Origin: Ecdyonurus torrentis
Lineage: Eukaryota; Arthropoda; Insecta; Ephemeroptera; Heptageniidae
Direction of reading: 5' to 3'
Assembly: GCA_949318235.1 (NCBI GenBank)
Contig: OX439129.1
Span: 34,819,027-34,883,026, forward strand
DNA: 64,000 bases
Part shown: piece after piece, positions 13,142-25,329 of the stretch
Layout of the letters: each line of letters starts with the position of its first letter
Numbering within the stretch: the first letter of the stretch is position 1
Program-made: the position numbers and the translations under genes
The notes under the pieces: model-generated
Database searches by the model: none
Told to the model about the DNA's origin: nothing
What the model saw: only the letters and a program-made list of their open reading frames with translations

Positions 13142-15040
13142 TCACTCCCTTCCCCCTAGAACCAGTCACGTGTGATTAAACTACCTCGAGCGTGCGCGCA
13201 AATCATTCCTCGCGTGACTTTACACAAAAAAAAAATGTCAAACTTAATCCTCAAAGGGTAAAATAGCTTAATAAGTTGTTTTTTTTTGTTTTATTCGCAA
13301 GTTATGCTTATAATACAAGATACAAGATAAAAAAAAATATATATGTATCCTGAATGTTATACAACCTGCAGGACATTCGTATTTTTTTGTCACGTATAAA
13401 AACGTGAAAAAATACTTATAAAAAATTATTTTTTTATTATAATAATATAAAAGGTTAGTAAAAGATTTTAAAATGATAATATAATTTAGAATACTCATTT
13501 ATAAACATGAAATTTTGTTAATTGCTAGGTAATTACTTTGAATATTAATTATTAATTTTTTTTAATTAAAAGCTTAACTACATTTTTTTTTCAAACTTCT
13601 ATTTAATTTATTCATATAAACTTTACTTACGCGATGTAATACAAAATTTATTACATATAAGAATGTTATTTTTATGTTAAATAAAGATGACTTGTTTTTT
13701 AGTCAATATTTTGTGTAAAATAATAATGCCTGTAATAGTTACATTCTGTCAGATCCATAATAGAACACTAAAAATAAAAATAAAATAAAAAAATGTATTG
13801 ATGTTAACTTGAACTTTCATAAAAAAACATGCTTTTTTTAATTATTATTTATATACAGTATTATATTTTTTTTACTTCTGTTTTGTAAATTCAGAATAAT
13901 GAAGCTGACGATACTAAAAAAGTCAATATTTTACTAAAATATACAAAACTTAAAAGATTTTGAGTTTTGACAATTTATTATAATTATAACCACTCTAATT
14001 AAATATATGACTACCATTTTTTTTTTTAAATAAAAACCCATCATAATTAAATTGGAAATATTCCAATAATTTTAATATATATTTTTTAAAACAGAATTAA
14101 TAATTATGTTATAGCAGTTTATAATTTTAAAAATTTAAACATTGTATAATTTAAATTGCTAATCAACATATAAAAAATATATATAAAAAATTAATTTCTT
14201 TTAAATTTTTAAATAATTAAAAAAAATCCTAGTATAAAACACGTAATAAAAGTAGTAGTCGACTGGTATAATCATAATGAAACCTCCTGTTTTTATAAAA
14301 GCTAAATTTTTCATGGGTAATTATCTCATACAAGATTTATAATTTTATTTTAACGTTTTTTATATTATAATATTTTTTTTTTCATAAATGTTATATAGTA
14401 TAATTAAACAACTCAAAGATATTTAATAATTATTAAATTTTTCTTAAAATATTGAAATAATTTATTCTTTATGCAAATTTTAGTATACCAATACAATTTT
14501 CTCTATACACAAAACTTCAAGTGATGAATATTTTAATCAATACTTCTAACTTGTATTATCTTTCCCTTGTGTTTTACTATCTAAGTTCGTTCTATAGAAA
14601 CTTTAACATAAGTAGTATATAGTGTATTTGTTAGAGAGGACAATGATTAATGTATACATGGATCGTCAGAGCAAATTATGTGAAACTCAAAGAGAGAAAA
14701 TTTTCCTCATACTCATGCATGATTAAATTTGAGTATAGATATATAATATTACCTTTTTTTAAAAAATAATTATGAACTACATATTGACAATTGATAAGGA
14801 TCCAATAATTTTAAATAGTAAAAATAGTAATAATAAATGTAATGGATAGATTTTTTTTTCAACTCTTATACATGTTTTAAATTTTTACTTTTATTTTGAA
14901 TTCACTGATGCGTTCTTGCGTACGCAAGAAAATGCGTAAGTGGAAATCGAAATAAAAGTCATTAAATTAAAACAGTCATGGACATGACATAACACAGTGT
15001 TGCACTAAGTATAATGTGATATTTAAAAAAGAATTGAAGA
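12512..15040. other. A+T-rich spacer with GA tracts and a palindrome
   Basis: No gene seen. GA tracts lie at about 12940-12971 and 13099-13138, around a complex stretch 12990-13090 and another at 13140-13225. A perfect 18-base palindrome TTCTTGCGTACGCAAGAA lies at 14913-14930. An octamer ATGCAAAT at 14471-14478 is in plain context. Confidence 0.6.
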
Positions 15041-15246
15041 TTTCCTTAAATTTTTAGGATATTTGGATGAAACTACCACCCAAAGATATATAGGAAAAAT
15101 ATCCAAGATTTATTCCATGCCCATAAGGTTTGATCGGACATGTTATTATTATTATTTTTTTTTTTATTTTTTTTTTTTTTACATTTTTCGGATTTTTCCT
15201 ATCTTTGGGTAATGGTTTCATCCAAATAGCTCACAAATTCAAGGAG
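15041..15246. mobile_element. MITE with about 55-base terminal inverted repeats
   Basis: The left arm begins TCCTTAAATTTTTAGG and runs through ATTTGGATGAAACTACCACC to about 15106. The right arm, read on the other strand, begins TCCTTGAATTTGTGAG and runs through ATTTGGATGAAACCATTACC. The arms share ATTTGGATGAAAC and CCCAAAGAT plus GGAAAAAT. The centre is A+T-rich with a T run. A clear target duplication was not identified, so the exact ends and superfamily are uncertain. Confidence 0.7.
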
Positions 15247-15387
15247 ATGCGTTTAATTATATTTAATATTACTACTTATTGAACACTCTGTAGTTGTTTT
15301 TTTATCCTTTTTTAAATTTTATATATTCTAACAATTAGTACTAGTGTGCTATTTTTTTTATGTTGTGAAATCTGACTATATATTACA

Positions 15388-15390
<3 letters not shown>

Positions 15391-15471
<81 letters not shown>
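15391..15471. repeat. (AT)n microsatellite
   Basis: About 80 bases of uninterrupted TA dinucleotides. Confidence 0.95.
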
Positions 15472-15474
<3 letters not shown>

Positions 15475-15784
15475 ACCTAGTACTTTTAGACTTGTACTGT
15501 TACTGAATAAATAAATAATTTGAATTATTATTGTTTTCAACAACAAAGACAGCACCTTCAAAGCAACTGATTACTATGTACAGTATCATTAAACAATTAC
15601 TAATCAGTTGCTACCTCAAGTTAACATAATAAATTTAATAAAAGTATGTTTTTTAAATAATTTGATACTTATTTTTAAAATTTGTCGTACAAAACATCAC
15701 TTGAAATAGATAATGATATAATATATGACTGATGTATTATATATACTATTTTTCTTGTATACTCTATTGTTGTTTAAAAAAAAT

Positions 15785-16100
15785 AAGGGTGTGTGCGCAT
15801 GACGTCATAATAAATGCGCTTCGATGCCATAATTGAGCAACGAATATCATTGCTCAGCATAAGACAAACGTTTCTTTAGAAAATAAGTAATTTTTTGTTT
15901 GTCATTATTATTTTTCTCGCATACTTGAAAACCTAATTCAACCTGTTAACAGCATCAATTTTCTCAAAAAAATTGCTAAGCATTTTTAAACTGGCAAAAT
16001 GTACAATTTTCCCATACCTGCCCATGTTATTTATAGAACTCGCTTATTGCGTTGATAACATGCGACCATCTATACTCAGCAGAAGAGTTAATTGACACCT
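15785..16100. promoter_or_regulatory. Complex stretch with a perfect CRE palindrome
   Basis: ATGACGTCAT lies at 15799-15808, with a 7-base inverted pair TGAGCAA (15834-15840) and TTGCTCA (15850-15856) just downstream. The rest, through about 16600, is more complex than its surroundings and might be an old transposon remnant or a regulatory element; I cannot distinguish these. Confidence 0.25.
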
Positions 16101-16639
16101 CAGATGTTTCTTACCGCGATGATAAATTAAAAAATTAAAAAGGCTTAAAACACGTTAAAGTATGTCTATATAGTATCCCTCATTTAAATTTTTCAAGAAT
16201 AAGTGCAGTAGTTTTCTAACTTGCAGAAAAAAAAAATGTTTCTCCTCATAAGTGTATAATGTTAATTTAGGGGTCCCGCAACTTTTCTTCGGTGCCTTTG
16301 ATTGGTGCTTCGTCAACGCCGGTAAGAAGCATTAGATAAACTTCTTTGACTATCATTTCTAATTGTTTTCTTATATGAGACCATACCCTAAGCTAATATA
16401 TTTTATAATTATGATTGTAGGACACACAAAAATAAATAAAGAATTTTGAATATACTTTGGTATATCTTTATTAAATAAACGTAGGGCAACGAAGCAGATA
16501 AAACCACATAATCTAGACACCTGAGTGTTTATATGCACGTAACTTTTACGTCACGCCTCGGTTCGGTACGCTACGGTTAACTCATAAAATATGGGTGGTT
16601 AAATTGAAGTCAAGCTGCATGTGTTTCTATATACCTAAA

Positions 16640-17339
16640 TTTTTTATTACTTTCATGCTGCAATGAACAATATAATTAATCTGTTTTATATTTATTAATT
16701 CTTTAAATTTCCTTTATTTTTAACCCTTATATTTTTTGATATGTATCTATATTTTCATAGAAAAATAGTTTAATATCTTGATTTAAAAAAAAAATCTTTA
16801 TTTAATAAATATAATATTATTCTTTATAAAAAGGAAATAAAACACGTTATTATATAGCATCGCAATGAAAGTTTATGATGCTCTTCTTATATTATTCTAA
16901 GTCCGTTCTCACTCAAAAGTTTATTTCTGAAATAGCGTGAAAATGAGTCACACCTCCCAGAATATTTTATACATCGTTACTATAATACAGATGTATGATG
17001 TGTGTATAGAGAGGGAAATTGTATTAGAAAATATGTATTTTCTTGAAAGATGATATATTTTTGTCCACTGCGTGGTCAGGGACTATAGCAAGAGAGAAAG
17101 CGAAAAAAAAAAAAACTCAATCTCAGTTTCCATTTCAAACCTCCCTTATATACAGGGTATCTTATTTGAATTTCATCCCCTACTTGTAATAACATGAATT
17201 GCATTTAGATCGAGGGGGTGGAGACACTGGTGTATATCTGTGGAAGTAAATGTGGGTGGGGAAGGGGGGATAAAAAGGGAGAAGAGAGAGAAAGAGAGAG
17301 AGAGATAGAAGGGGAAAAACACAGAGTGATGCATTAATA
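16640..17339. other. A+T-rich spacer before the promoter island
   Basis: Nothing recognisable except poly-purine stretches around 17215-17320 (GGGGAAGGGGGGAT and GA-rich) directly upstream of the promoter island. Confidence 0.5.
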
Positions 17340-17660
17340 GAGCAATTCAAAACTCGGCCGCTTGATGTCAGCTCAATCGTTTTCGCTTACTAGGGGAACA
17401 TTCGCTTTTGCTTACATCTTGGGTCTTTCACTCATTCTGCTGAAGCTCGGCCTTACGCAAGGTTCAGTGTGACGCACCACACGATTGGTGTCAACTGACA
17501 ACAACATCTTTAGCATCACTGACAGGTGGAAGATAGCAAGAGTCAAGTGACTGACAGCTGTTTGATTGTGATCCCTGCGGTGACATCGTGTGGATCACAG
17601 TGTCACGTGTGACACTCACGTCGCGCTGTGTGACAGCGACAATTCGCGCGACAGGACATC
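17340..17660 (+). promoter_or_regulatory. Promoter-proximal island upstream of the first exon
   Basis: This stretch is much richer in G+C and CpG than its surroundings and contains no simple repeat. It carries eight TGACA/TGTCA cores between 17489 and 17636, three of them TGACAG, the half-site bound by Homothorax/Meis-class TALE homeodomains. It also has a CACGTG E-box at 17604-17609 inside the inverted arms GTGTCA (17600-17605) and TGACAC (17610-17615), and an inverted pair TGTGATCC (17567-17574) and GGATCACA (17592-17599). A weak initiator-like TTCAGT lies at 17463-17468. No TATA box at a sensible distance was seen. Promoter identity is inferred from position, composition and the donor at 17722. 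Confidence 0.5.
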
Positions 17661-17721
17661 ACAAGCACAACAATTGAGGTAGCGGCGGAGACGTACGCTT
17701 CCAGGTTGCTCCTTGCCACAG
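17466..17721 (+). other. nub: Probable 5' untranslated first exon of the POU2 gene
   Basis: The 3' border is well supported: the sequence ends CCACAG and is followed by GTAAATCACC, a good splice donor at 17722-17723. The start is uncertain; 17466 is the A of a weak initiator-like TTCAGT. Reading backwards in the frame needed to join the next exon (one base left over), the exon is open from 17634 to 17721 but holds no ATG, and there is a TGA at 17631-17633. Translation would then begin at the Met at 24501 in the next exon, so this exon would be 5' UTR. RNA-seq is needed to confirm both the start and the join. Confidence 0.4.
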
Positions 17722-18659
17722 GTAAATCACCTTTGTTTATATATTATAAAATATTCATTATTGTTATTTTCTTTATAATTATTATTTATTAAATATTCGA
17801 TTAAATTGAAGTGTAAAAATAAATTACTTTACTGAGGTGTTAAAGAAAAGGATGATTCCTTGAAGTGGCGCGTGTTTATCCGCGCTAAGATCAAGAGTGT
17901 AGTATAGTGAAGTGAAGGAGATTCCCTCCCTCGCGGTAAACCTCGCGGCTGAGTAGACCACGCGGCGCGACACGCGCCAGACACAAGAGAGTGAGAGAGC
18001 AAACGAGAGAGAGAGAGAGTGGGGAATCTCCCGCGAGAATCCGCGTGTGCATCCTTCCTTTACTCCCGCTCAACACATTGCGAATATCTTTCAAAACACT
18101 TCAATTACGAATATTTAATGGAATGTGTAACTATAATTAACTTCATTTTGATATATATATATACAGTGGGTGAATATAAAAAGAACAAACTCTTGACGTT
18201 TAGTATATGAAAGTATAATTGATGAAAACTAAAAGCTAACGACTATAAATGTGTTAGTCATTCAACTAGATATAGAATATAATATATATAAAGAAAACGA
18301 TGCTTACTCTAACTGAGTTAATGGATATATAAAAAAAAAAGTTAAGATGAAAATGAATTAATATTACTTTAAACTAAAAATATTAATTTAAAAAATAATA
18401 AATTATATCCTTCTATAATCATTTATAATTGATCTAAATTAAAATTATATTTTAAGAATATATAATATTATGATAATTAAATAATGTATTATTTCATTAT
18501 AAAAAAAAAACTTTTTAAGTAATTTTTTATTGTACATAAATATATAATCAACATATATTTTATTTTGCTATTTTATATTCTTCTTCTTATATACATTTAA
18601 AAATCATTTATAATAATATAATTACATGTAAAGTTGATTCATACATAATGTGAGCTCAT

Positions 18660-18780
18660 TAAGTTAATGACGTAATGTATATTGACGTCACATTAAAAAA
18701 TGTCTGCGCCATTAAGTTGAGGTGCAGCATTTTGCTTACTTTACATTGCGATTGTTGCGTGTCCTGTACGTTAGAAATCA
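18660..18780. promoter_or_regulatory. Paired bZIP sites
   Basis: TGACGTAA at 18668-18675 and TGACGTCA at 18683-18690 start 15 bases apart, in a complex A+T-moderate block about 950 bases downstream of the inferred first exon. Candidate regulatory element in intron 1. Confidence 0.35.
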
Positions 18781-18876
18781 TTGGTGTGGGTGGGTGGTCT
18801 TTTCTTTCTTTCTCTCTCTCATGTATGCCTACTAATGAATATACTTAAAAACATTAAACATTTTTTTATACCAGTT

Positions 18877-18989
<113 letters not shown>

Positions 18990-19214
18990 TACCGCCCCAT
19001 GCCAAACTTACATTAAGCTTTTTTTTATGTATGTATACAGAATGAAAATAAATTATATATTATTTAAAGTTTAATGTATAATATATCTCTTAATGATTTT
19101 TGAAAAGAAAAATATTTTATATTGAATCAAATATATATCAGCTTAAGTATTGTTTCATTGTTATTATATATATAATATATTACGTGTTATTGATGGGTCC
19201 TATATGTATTTGTG

Positions 19215-19252
<38 letters not shown>

Positions 19253-20214
19253 AGTAATGTTTCATCACAACATATAACGCTTGCACGTTGACAGTAGCGT
19301 TGAATAGAAGCTCATTAGCAGTAATGAGAGAGGTGATTAATAGTCGAGCAGAAAGCGATACAAGTTTGCATGCTCTCTCACTCGAACCTCCATATATTTT
19401 GATGGTGTTGGACAAAACGGACATGCATTGCAGCGAGAGAGAGAGAGAGAGCAAAACATATATATATATATATATATATATACGCGATGTGGTGACCATT
19501 ATGAATGTAGTTGCTGCGTATAATATTTCGATATGAATTGTATATGTGTACAGTAATACATATATAGTATTATATATACACAATAACGTCTATGTAATTA
19601 TCAGCAATATAATCAATTTAATAAAACATATACTATTAAAATATTATATAAGAGAATAATGTATTATATTATATAATATATAAAGAGGGGTGGATGAGAG
19701 ATGAAAAAAAAATTATATATATGCATAAGTGCTTTGAAATGAAATATAATTTTAGATTTTTTTTTATTATTATTATAATAATAACAGTCTTTTATAATTT
19801 TAAAAGCTTTTGATAATTTTTTTTTCACCTAAAGTCAATATTATTTTTATAACGTACGTTCATTTTTTTTTAAACATAAAAAAGTTTACTTTTCTTTATA
19901 TAATAAAGTTACTTTGAATGTAAAACTAACATTTTTATATGATTATCACGTTTTCAAGAAGGTTAAATGGTTTAATTATATATATTTTTATTCTTTTGTA
20001 AAGTGTTATAAGGGAGAAAGAGGGCGAGGGGCAGAGAGAGAGAGAAAGAGAGAGAGGAAGAAAAAAGTTATTTGATATAATGTATAAAAGAAAGATATAA
20101 TCGATTAAAATAAAAAAAGAGAATAGCCAATAAGAGTATTATTCTTATAGTGTATAGCCTAATACACTGATCTTGATTGTAACATTAATTTATTACTTTT
20201 TCTTATCTGTAAGC

Positions 20215-20315
20215 TTAAATCGAGTTCCGGGTCTCGTAGCGCCGGGCAGGCAGGCAACCCGCTTGGTCCACGTTGTATTCGCCGTACTCTAGGGTCAGTC
20301 CGCGCGCGAGCTTAT
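20215..20315. promoter_or_regulatory. Short GC- and CpG-rich island in intron 1
   Basis: An abrupt block of GC-rich sequence including GGGTCTCGTAGCGCCGGG and a (GGCA)n-like stretch, ending in CCGCGCGCGAGC, in an A+T desert. No splice sites or open frame of note. Its function is unknown; the composition suggests constraint or an unmethylated CpG element. Confidence 0.25.
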
Positions 20316-21423
20316 TTCTGCTTTTTTATATTTATTTATTTATCATCCAAACAATATATTTCGGATTGTTACCAAAAATAAATTGTATCCACATGCCTGA
20401 TTTTTATTTTCCATATATATGTCTCAAAATTATAACTATAAATAGGAATTTAGATTCACATGTTTTTTTAACAAAATTTATGTGATCTTCTACGTTAAAA
20501 ATTAACATGTAATTAAAGCTTTGAAAGTAGTACAGTATACTAAAATATATTAAGAATATAAGTAAATTGATTTAAAGTATATATTAAATAAAGGTTACAA
20601 AATTAAAAATACATTTAAAAGATTTTAAATTATGCAATGTATGTATAAGTATCTTATACTTATAGAGTATATTTAAATTAGTATTTAAAAAAAGAAAAGA
20701 AAAAAAAAAAAAAAAAAAAAGGAGAGCGTATAATATAAAAGAGTGTATTAAGCTTTTTGTTTTAAGTTTTAAAAGTTGTTATACAGTATTTTAATATAGA
20801 AATCTTCTTGTTCTTGCTCTTTTTTTTATATTTTTTATTTTTAAAATTGAATTGTCTATGCGTTGTTTTAAACCACTTTTTTTTATTTCTTTATCAATAA
20901 AATGTTAAGTACTCTTCAATCAGTGCACGTTTAAAAACCGGTTAAATTAATTATAATTTTATTTAAATCACCCTCACTATACTTAAAAAAAAAATTAAAA
21001 TAAAATTTAAAAGTTGAAGTAAAAAGTTTTGTGTTTGAAGGTACTCGAGTCATGTTTATTTCATTTACGTTGGCGTTTGTCTTATACTTTTTTTATATAT
21101 ACTTTTTTGCTCATTACTATATATACACACCCCCATGTACTAATAACGCACTGTTAACTAAATAATAAACTGCTATTTGGGCATGCCTTTTATTTTTCTC
21201 CATATAATTTGAACATGTAAATTAAGTAAAAAAGTAATTAAGCTTTTTCCATGTTTGATAAATTACTGGTAAAAAAAAAAGGTTATTAGGAAATATAAAA
21301 GTTCTCACATGTCCGGTTTAAAAAAACCAAAAGTATATTTTTCCTCATTTGAAAAATTATAAGTTAAATGATGAAGGTAGTGAGACTATTTACATAATTA
21401 ATTTTTACCGCAATTTTTAATTG

Positions 21424-21427
<4 letters not shown>

Positions 21428-21474
<47 letters not shown>
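21428..21474. repeat. (AT)n microsatellite
   Basis: Uninterrupted AT dinucleotides. Confidence 0.9.
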
Positions 21475-21479
<5 letters not shown>

Positions 21480-22794
21480 CAAAACTCATACACACACTTT
21501 TTTTACACTCACAGAAATTTTTTAAATTACATGCAGAGAAGCAAATGAAATGAAATGTTTGGATTTTTTGTTATAGAGCGGTGGAGAAAGATTTTTTTTA
21601 TTATTATTTTTACAAACTTTTTAATGTATGGCTTTGTAATGAAATTAGAAACAAAATAATTACAAATTTACAAAAATGGTGGGGAAAAAAAGGTATACAG
21701 AATTAAAAATTTAATAAACAACAAAAAACAATATTAACAAATTACTTTAACATTTTGTAATTAATAAACAATGGTAAATAATGTAATTTGCTGACGCCCG
21801 CCTCAAAAGAGAAACGTGTAAGAAGAAATGTCAACAAACTAACAAACAACGATTCAAACAATTTTATTATGAAAATTATGGGAACAAATAATATTATACA
21901 TCATGAAACATTTTACCAAAATTACAACAGTCCAAGAAAATATAAATTATCTGAAATTGCAAGAAAATTACAGGAGCAGAGCAAAAAATGTAGGAATGAG
22001 AAATTTTTATATACATGCATATATACATTAAATTCTGCGTCACAGAATAAATTTATTGAAAAAAAGAAACCCTTTTAAATCTTTTTTTATTTCAATAATA
22101 TTATACTTCTACTTTTTTTTTTTTCTTAAAAATAAAATAACACTTTACATTTAATTTGAAATTGGAAATTTGTAGAATTTCAATTCGAATACAAGGCTTG
22201 TTTGTTTAGCAGTGGTTGTCTAAAACGTAAAGCAAGGTGAAGATAGTAAATCAGCATTAGCATTCGTAGCGAGCGAGAGAGAGCGTTTGTTACTGCTGGG
22301 CTGTGATTTAAAGCGGCCATAAAAGACGGATGTTAATGGACAATCGAGGGGAGAAGAGAGAGAGAGAGAGAGAGAGAAATGTTCAGAATAGCGATGTAAT
22401 GAACACCATAGCTCTTATATAGTAAATGCAAAACGTTGCACCAAATTTGAAACTCCAATATAGGTATAAACAACACTTTTATATGCATAAGAAACAAGGG
22501 AACATTCAAAGTGATTTAAATGTTTATACTATTATACTGAGTGAAAACATTTAAATAAATAAAAATTAAATAAATCTTTTGAAGAAGAAAAAAAAAAAAA
22601 AAAAAAAGACCTTTCTTTTTACTTATGTTTTTTTGTATTATATTAATATTTATATTTACAGTATACGTTTTTAAAATATATTTGACGTAACTTTTTAATT
22701 TAAACTTATATTGCATATAAAACTAGTTTATAATAATATTATGTATAAGCTGCACCTTATTTAATTGAAATAATTAAGTTGGTGAATGAAATAA

Positions 22795-22935
22795 AAGAGT
22801 GGGTGAAATGGAGAACGCGTGTGTTGCGTGGTTGTCAATATGAGATCCCGCTGCTGAATTTTGCGCGCAGCTGGCCATGAAGCTCTTTGCTTAGAAGAGA
22901 AATTACATATGACTCACCATCATCATCTCACGCTT
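22795..22935. promoter_or_regulatory. Complex island in intron 1
   Basis: Non-repetitive, CpG-containing sequence (GCGTGTGTTGCGTGGTTGTC and TTTTGCGCGCAGCTGGCCAT) followed by ATCATCATCTCACGC. A second similar stretch lies at 22195-22345 and holds AAAGCGGCCATAAAAG. Candidate regulatory sequence; no exon evident. Confidence 0.25.
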
Positions 22936-23066
22936 ATTTTTAAACACGTTAATTCTCTTATATAATTACAAATGTACGAATAAATAAAATTTTAAATGTC
23001 TAGCCAAGGAGTGTATGTTTTTATAATTTTATAATACAATGCTTTCGCAGCACAAAATATATCGCA

Positions 23067-23101
<35 letters not shown>

Positions 23102-23599
23102 GGTTTTATATATACAAAGTATTATTATTGTTGTTTCTGATCCCCAGGGGGTAGAAGAATATATTTATGTGATGTTCACACGTGATTTACATTATTTTTG
23201 TCACTTTTTTTTTTTGAACTATCAATTTGGATTTAAAATAATACCCTGCTAAATATTTATTATTATATATTTTTAGATTTGAGGACAAAAAGTTATTTAA
23301 AAAAAGAAAATTAAAATGTTTATGCCAACAAAACATTATATATGAAAAACTAGACATAAAAATTTCTTCCAATGGGTCGTTAAGTATATTTATAAAACTA
23401 ACCTGTAAATTTTAATATTTTAGTAAAAATAGTGACAGAAATAATTTCTAGTTCTAGGTTTGTATAAGAAATAAAAAAAAATATTTAAACCGTATAGTAT
23501 AAATTTATAATCTTTTAATAAATTTGATTTCTCTTTGATTTACCGCAATCTCAATTTCAATGAATAGGATATAAGATTTAAGTCAATTTGTGTAAATCG

Positions 23600-23817
23600 A
23601 AGACGAGAGTAAAGTAAGCAAGCAAGCAGTCGACGTGGGGTGTATATAGCGTGCGTGTCACCCGCGTGTCGCTTTACTCTGTGTTCAACAGGTCATGACG
23701 TCACGCGGCAAGAAAAAGTGCCGCAGAAGTGGCGCCCGCTTGTGTTATATGGAGCGCGGGGGAGAAACTCGCATGCGAACGAGACTCGTAGGAGCAATTA
23801 GCAGTCAGAGAAATTGA
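23600..23817 (+). promoter_or_regulatory. CpG-rich island upstream of the first coding exon; possible alternative promoter
   Basis: GC-rich sequence about 0.6-0.8 kb before exon 24403. It contains GTGTATATAGCG near 23639-23650 (TATA-like), a CRE palindrome TGACGTCA at 23696-23703 and several CpG-rich words. A 40-codon basic open frame starts at ATG 23695 and stops at 23815-23817. Position and composition would suit a second promoter with a short leader, but no good donor was found, so this is tentative. Confidence 0.25.
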
Positions 23818-24402
23818 AAAAAAGTGGAGAAAAAAAAGAAAGAATAATAATAATAATAAAAAAAAGAGGGGGATGAGTAACATATGAATACGAAATTTCA
23901 TTTTCAAAAGGACATTGGTACAAGGAAATTTCTTTCAATTAATTTGTCACCATATATATATACTATATAATAATATAATATAAAATTATTGTTATATGTT
24001 GTATCAAAATCAAAAATATGTATTATTAAATTTCATTAATTAGTATTTCATTTTAATTATTTTTTATGATTATGATACCGTAAATATTTTAACAAAGTCA
24101 TTGATATTTTTTAATTAACTATTACATTTGATTGAATTGATTAATTTTTTAGTAACGATATTTTGTTTAAATAAACATTTAAATTATACTATATAGAGTA
24201 AAAGCTATATGTAATGAAATTTTAATTCTAAAATTAGCATTACTCTTTATTTATAAAATAAAATTAATTTAAAATAAAAAAGTCATGCTGTTTTTTTTTT
24301 CTGTTTTTTTCTTGTTTTTTTTTTTTCTTTATGTAGAAATTATTTTAATGATATTGTTTGGTTTGTTGAATTGACGAGTGCACGTTGTAATTTTGCTTCC
24401 AG

Positions 24403-24647
24403 GAGATCTGGGATGCGGCAGGGGCATCACCACCTCTGTGCCAGAATTGTGTGCCTCTGTGCCACGCGCTGACCCTCGTGCAGAATCGCGCACCGCCCTC
24501 ATGGCTGAAGGCGCCCCTGAAGATGAGCGCGAGGCCCTGCTAGCCGCAGCAGCCGCGGCAGCAGCAGCAGCATCCGCCGCCGCCAAGAGAGATGACTCGG
24601 GCAGTCAATCGTGCAACCCCGCCCCCCTCAACCTGCACAAAGCAGAG
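24403..24647 (+). CDS. nub: First coding exon of the nubbin/pdm-like POU protein (N-terminus)
   Basis: The acceptor TTTTGCTTCCAG precedes 24403 and the donor GTAAGC follows 24647. The frame is open through the whole exon, and its only Met codon is at 24501 (context CCTCATGG), giving 49 residues that begin MAEGAPEDEREALL. An acidic start is followed by ten alanines encoded by mixed GCN codons, then Ser-Ala-Ala-Ala, a basic KRDD step, and APLNLHKAE at the end. The exon ends in phase 0. The frame is also open from the acceptor up to 24501, so an upstream in-frame start in another 5' exon is possible. Its base composition contrasts strongly with the flanks, as expected for real coding sequence. 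The first coding exon call is firm; the start codon is an inference. Confidence 0.8.
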
Positions 24648-25103
24648 GTAAGCGCGGCTCTCTTATCATACGCATGAAAAAACACAGATAATCGGCCTCC
24701 CGAGAAAGTTATATCTTTATGTACACTCACCAGTGGTCACTCGTATAATGAGACCACGAGAAAAAACATAGAGAATGGTGTTTGAGATGCTAGTCTCTAT
24801 GGATTTGCAAAGTAGAGTTTTATAAAGAGAGAGATAGAGAAAAAAAAAGTTATATACATTTTATATAAAATAAAAAAATTGACTGACCACAAGATTTGAG
24901 TTATTTTAAAGCAGGAAACGATGCGAGTGTATAAGAGGGACTTTTTGCCTATATATGTATGTGTTCACGTGTAGTGTGTGCAAACAGCCGTACATCAGTA
25001 TGGCCCCGAGGGTCCCGCTTGGCAAAGGTGGGTGGGGTGGAGGGAAAAGCCCGCAGTAATTTCACGCTGGCATGCTCGTTGTCTCTGTACTGGACCCGCG
25101 CTT

Positions 25104-25167
<64 letters not shown>
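25104..25167. repeat. (CT)n microsatellite
   Basis: Pure CT run. The preceding 24960-25100 is moderately complex and CpG-containing, and the following 25170-25210 is also complex. Confidence 0.95.
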
Positions 25168-25170
<3 letters not shown>

Positions 25171-25329
25171 CTAGCTCGTAGCGAAGCCTTTGATTAAAGA
25201 GAGTCGCTGGTCCAGTAAAACAAGAGGGGAAAACTTCTCGCACATAATGTACTCTACGGCAGCCACATAATATATTATGATGTAACAACTACTCTGTATA
25301 GACCATTACTGCCCACTGCGCAGGTTTGT

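Noticed and set aside
20215..20315. tRNA-like GC-rich block
   Set aside because: It looked like a possible tRNA by composition, but no A-box, B-box or cloverleaf arms could be matched.
21788..22078. 96-codon basic open frame on the + strand
   Set aside because: It starts at TTG with no upstream ATG, has no recognisable family, and one frame of this length is expected by chance in A+T-rich DNA of this size. It might be a TE relic.
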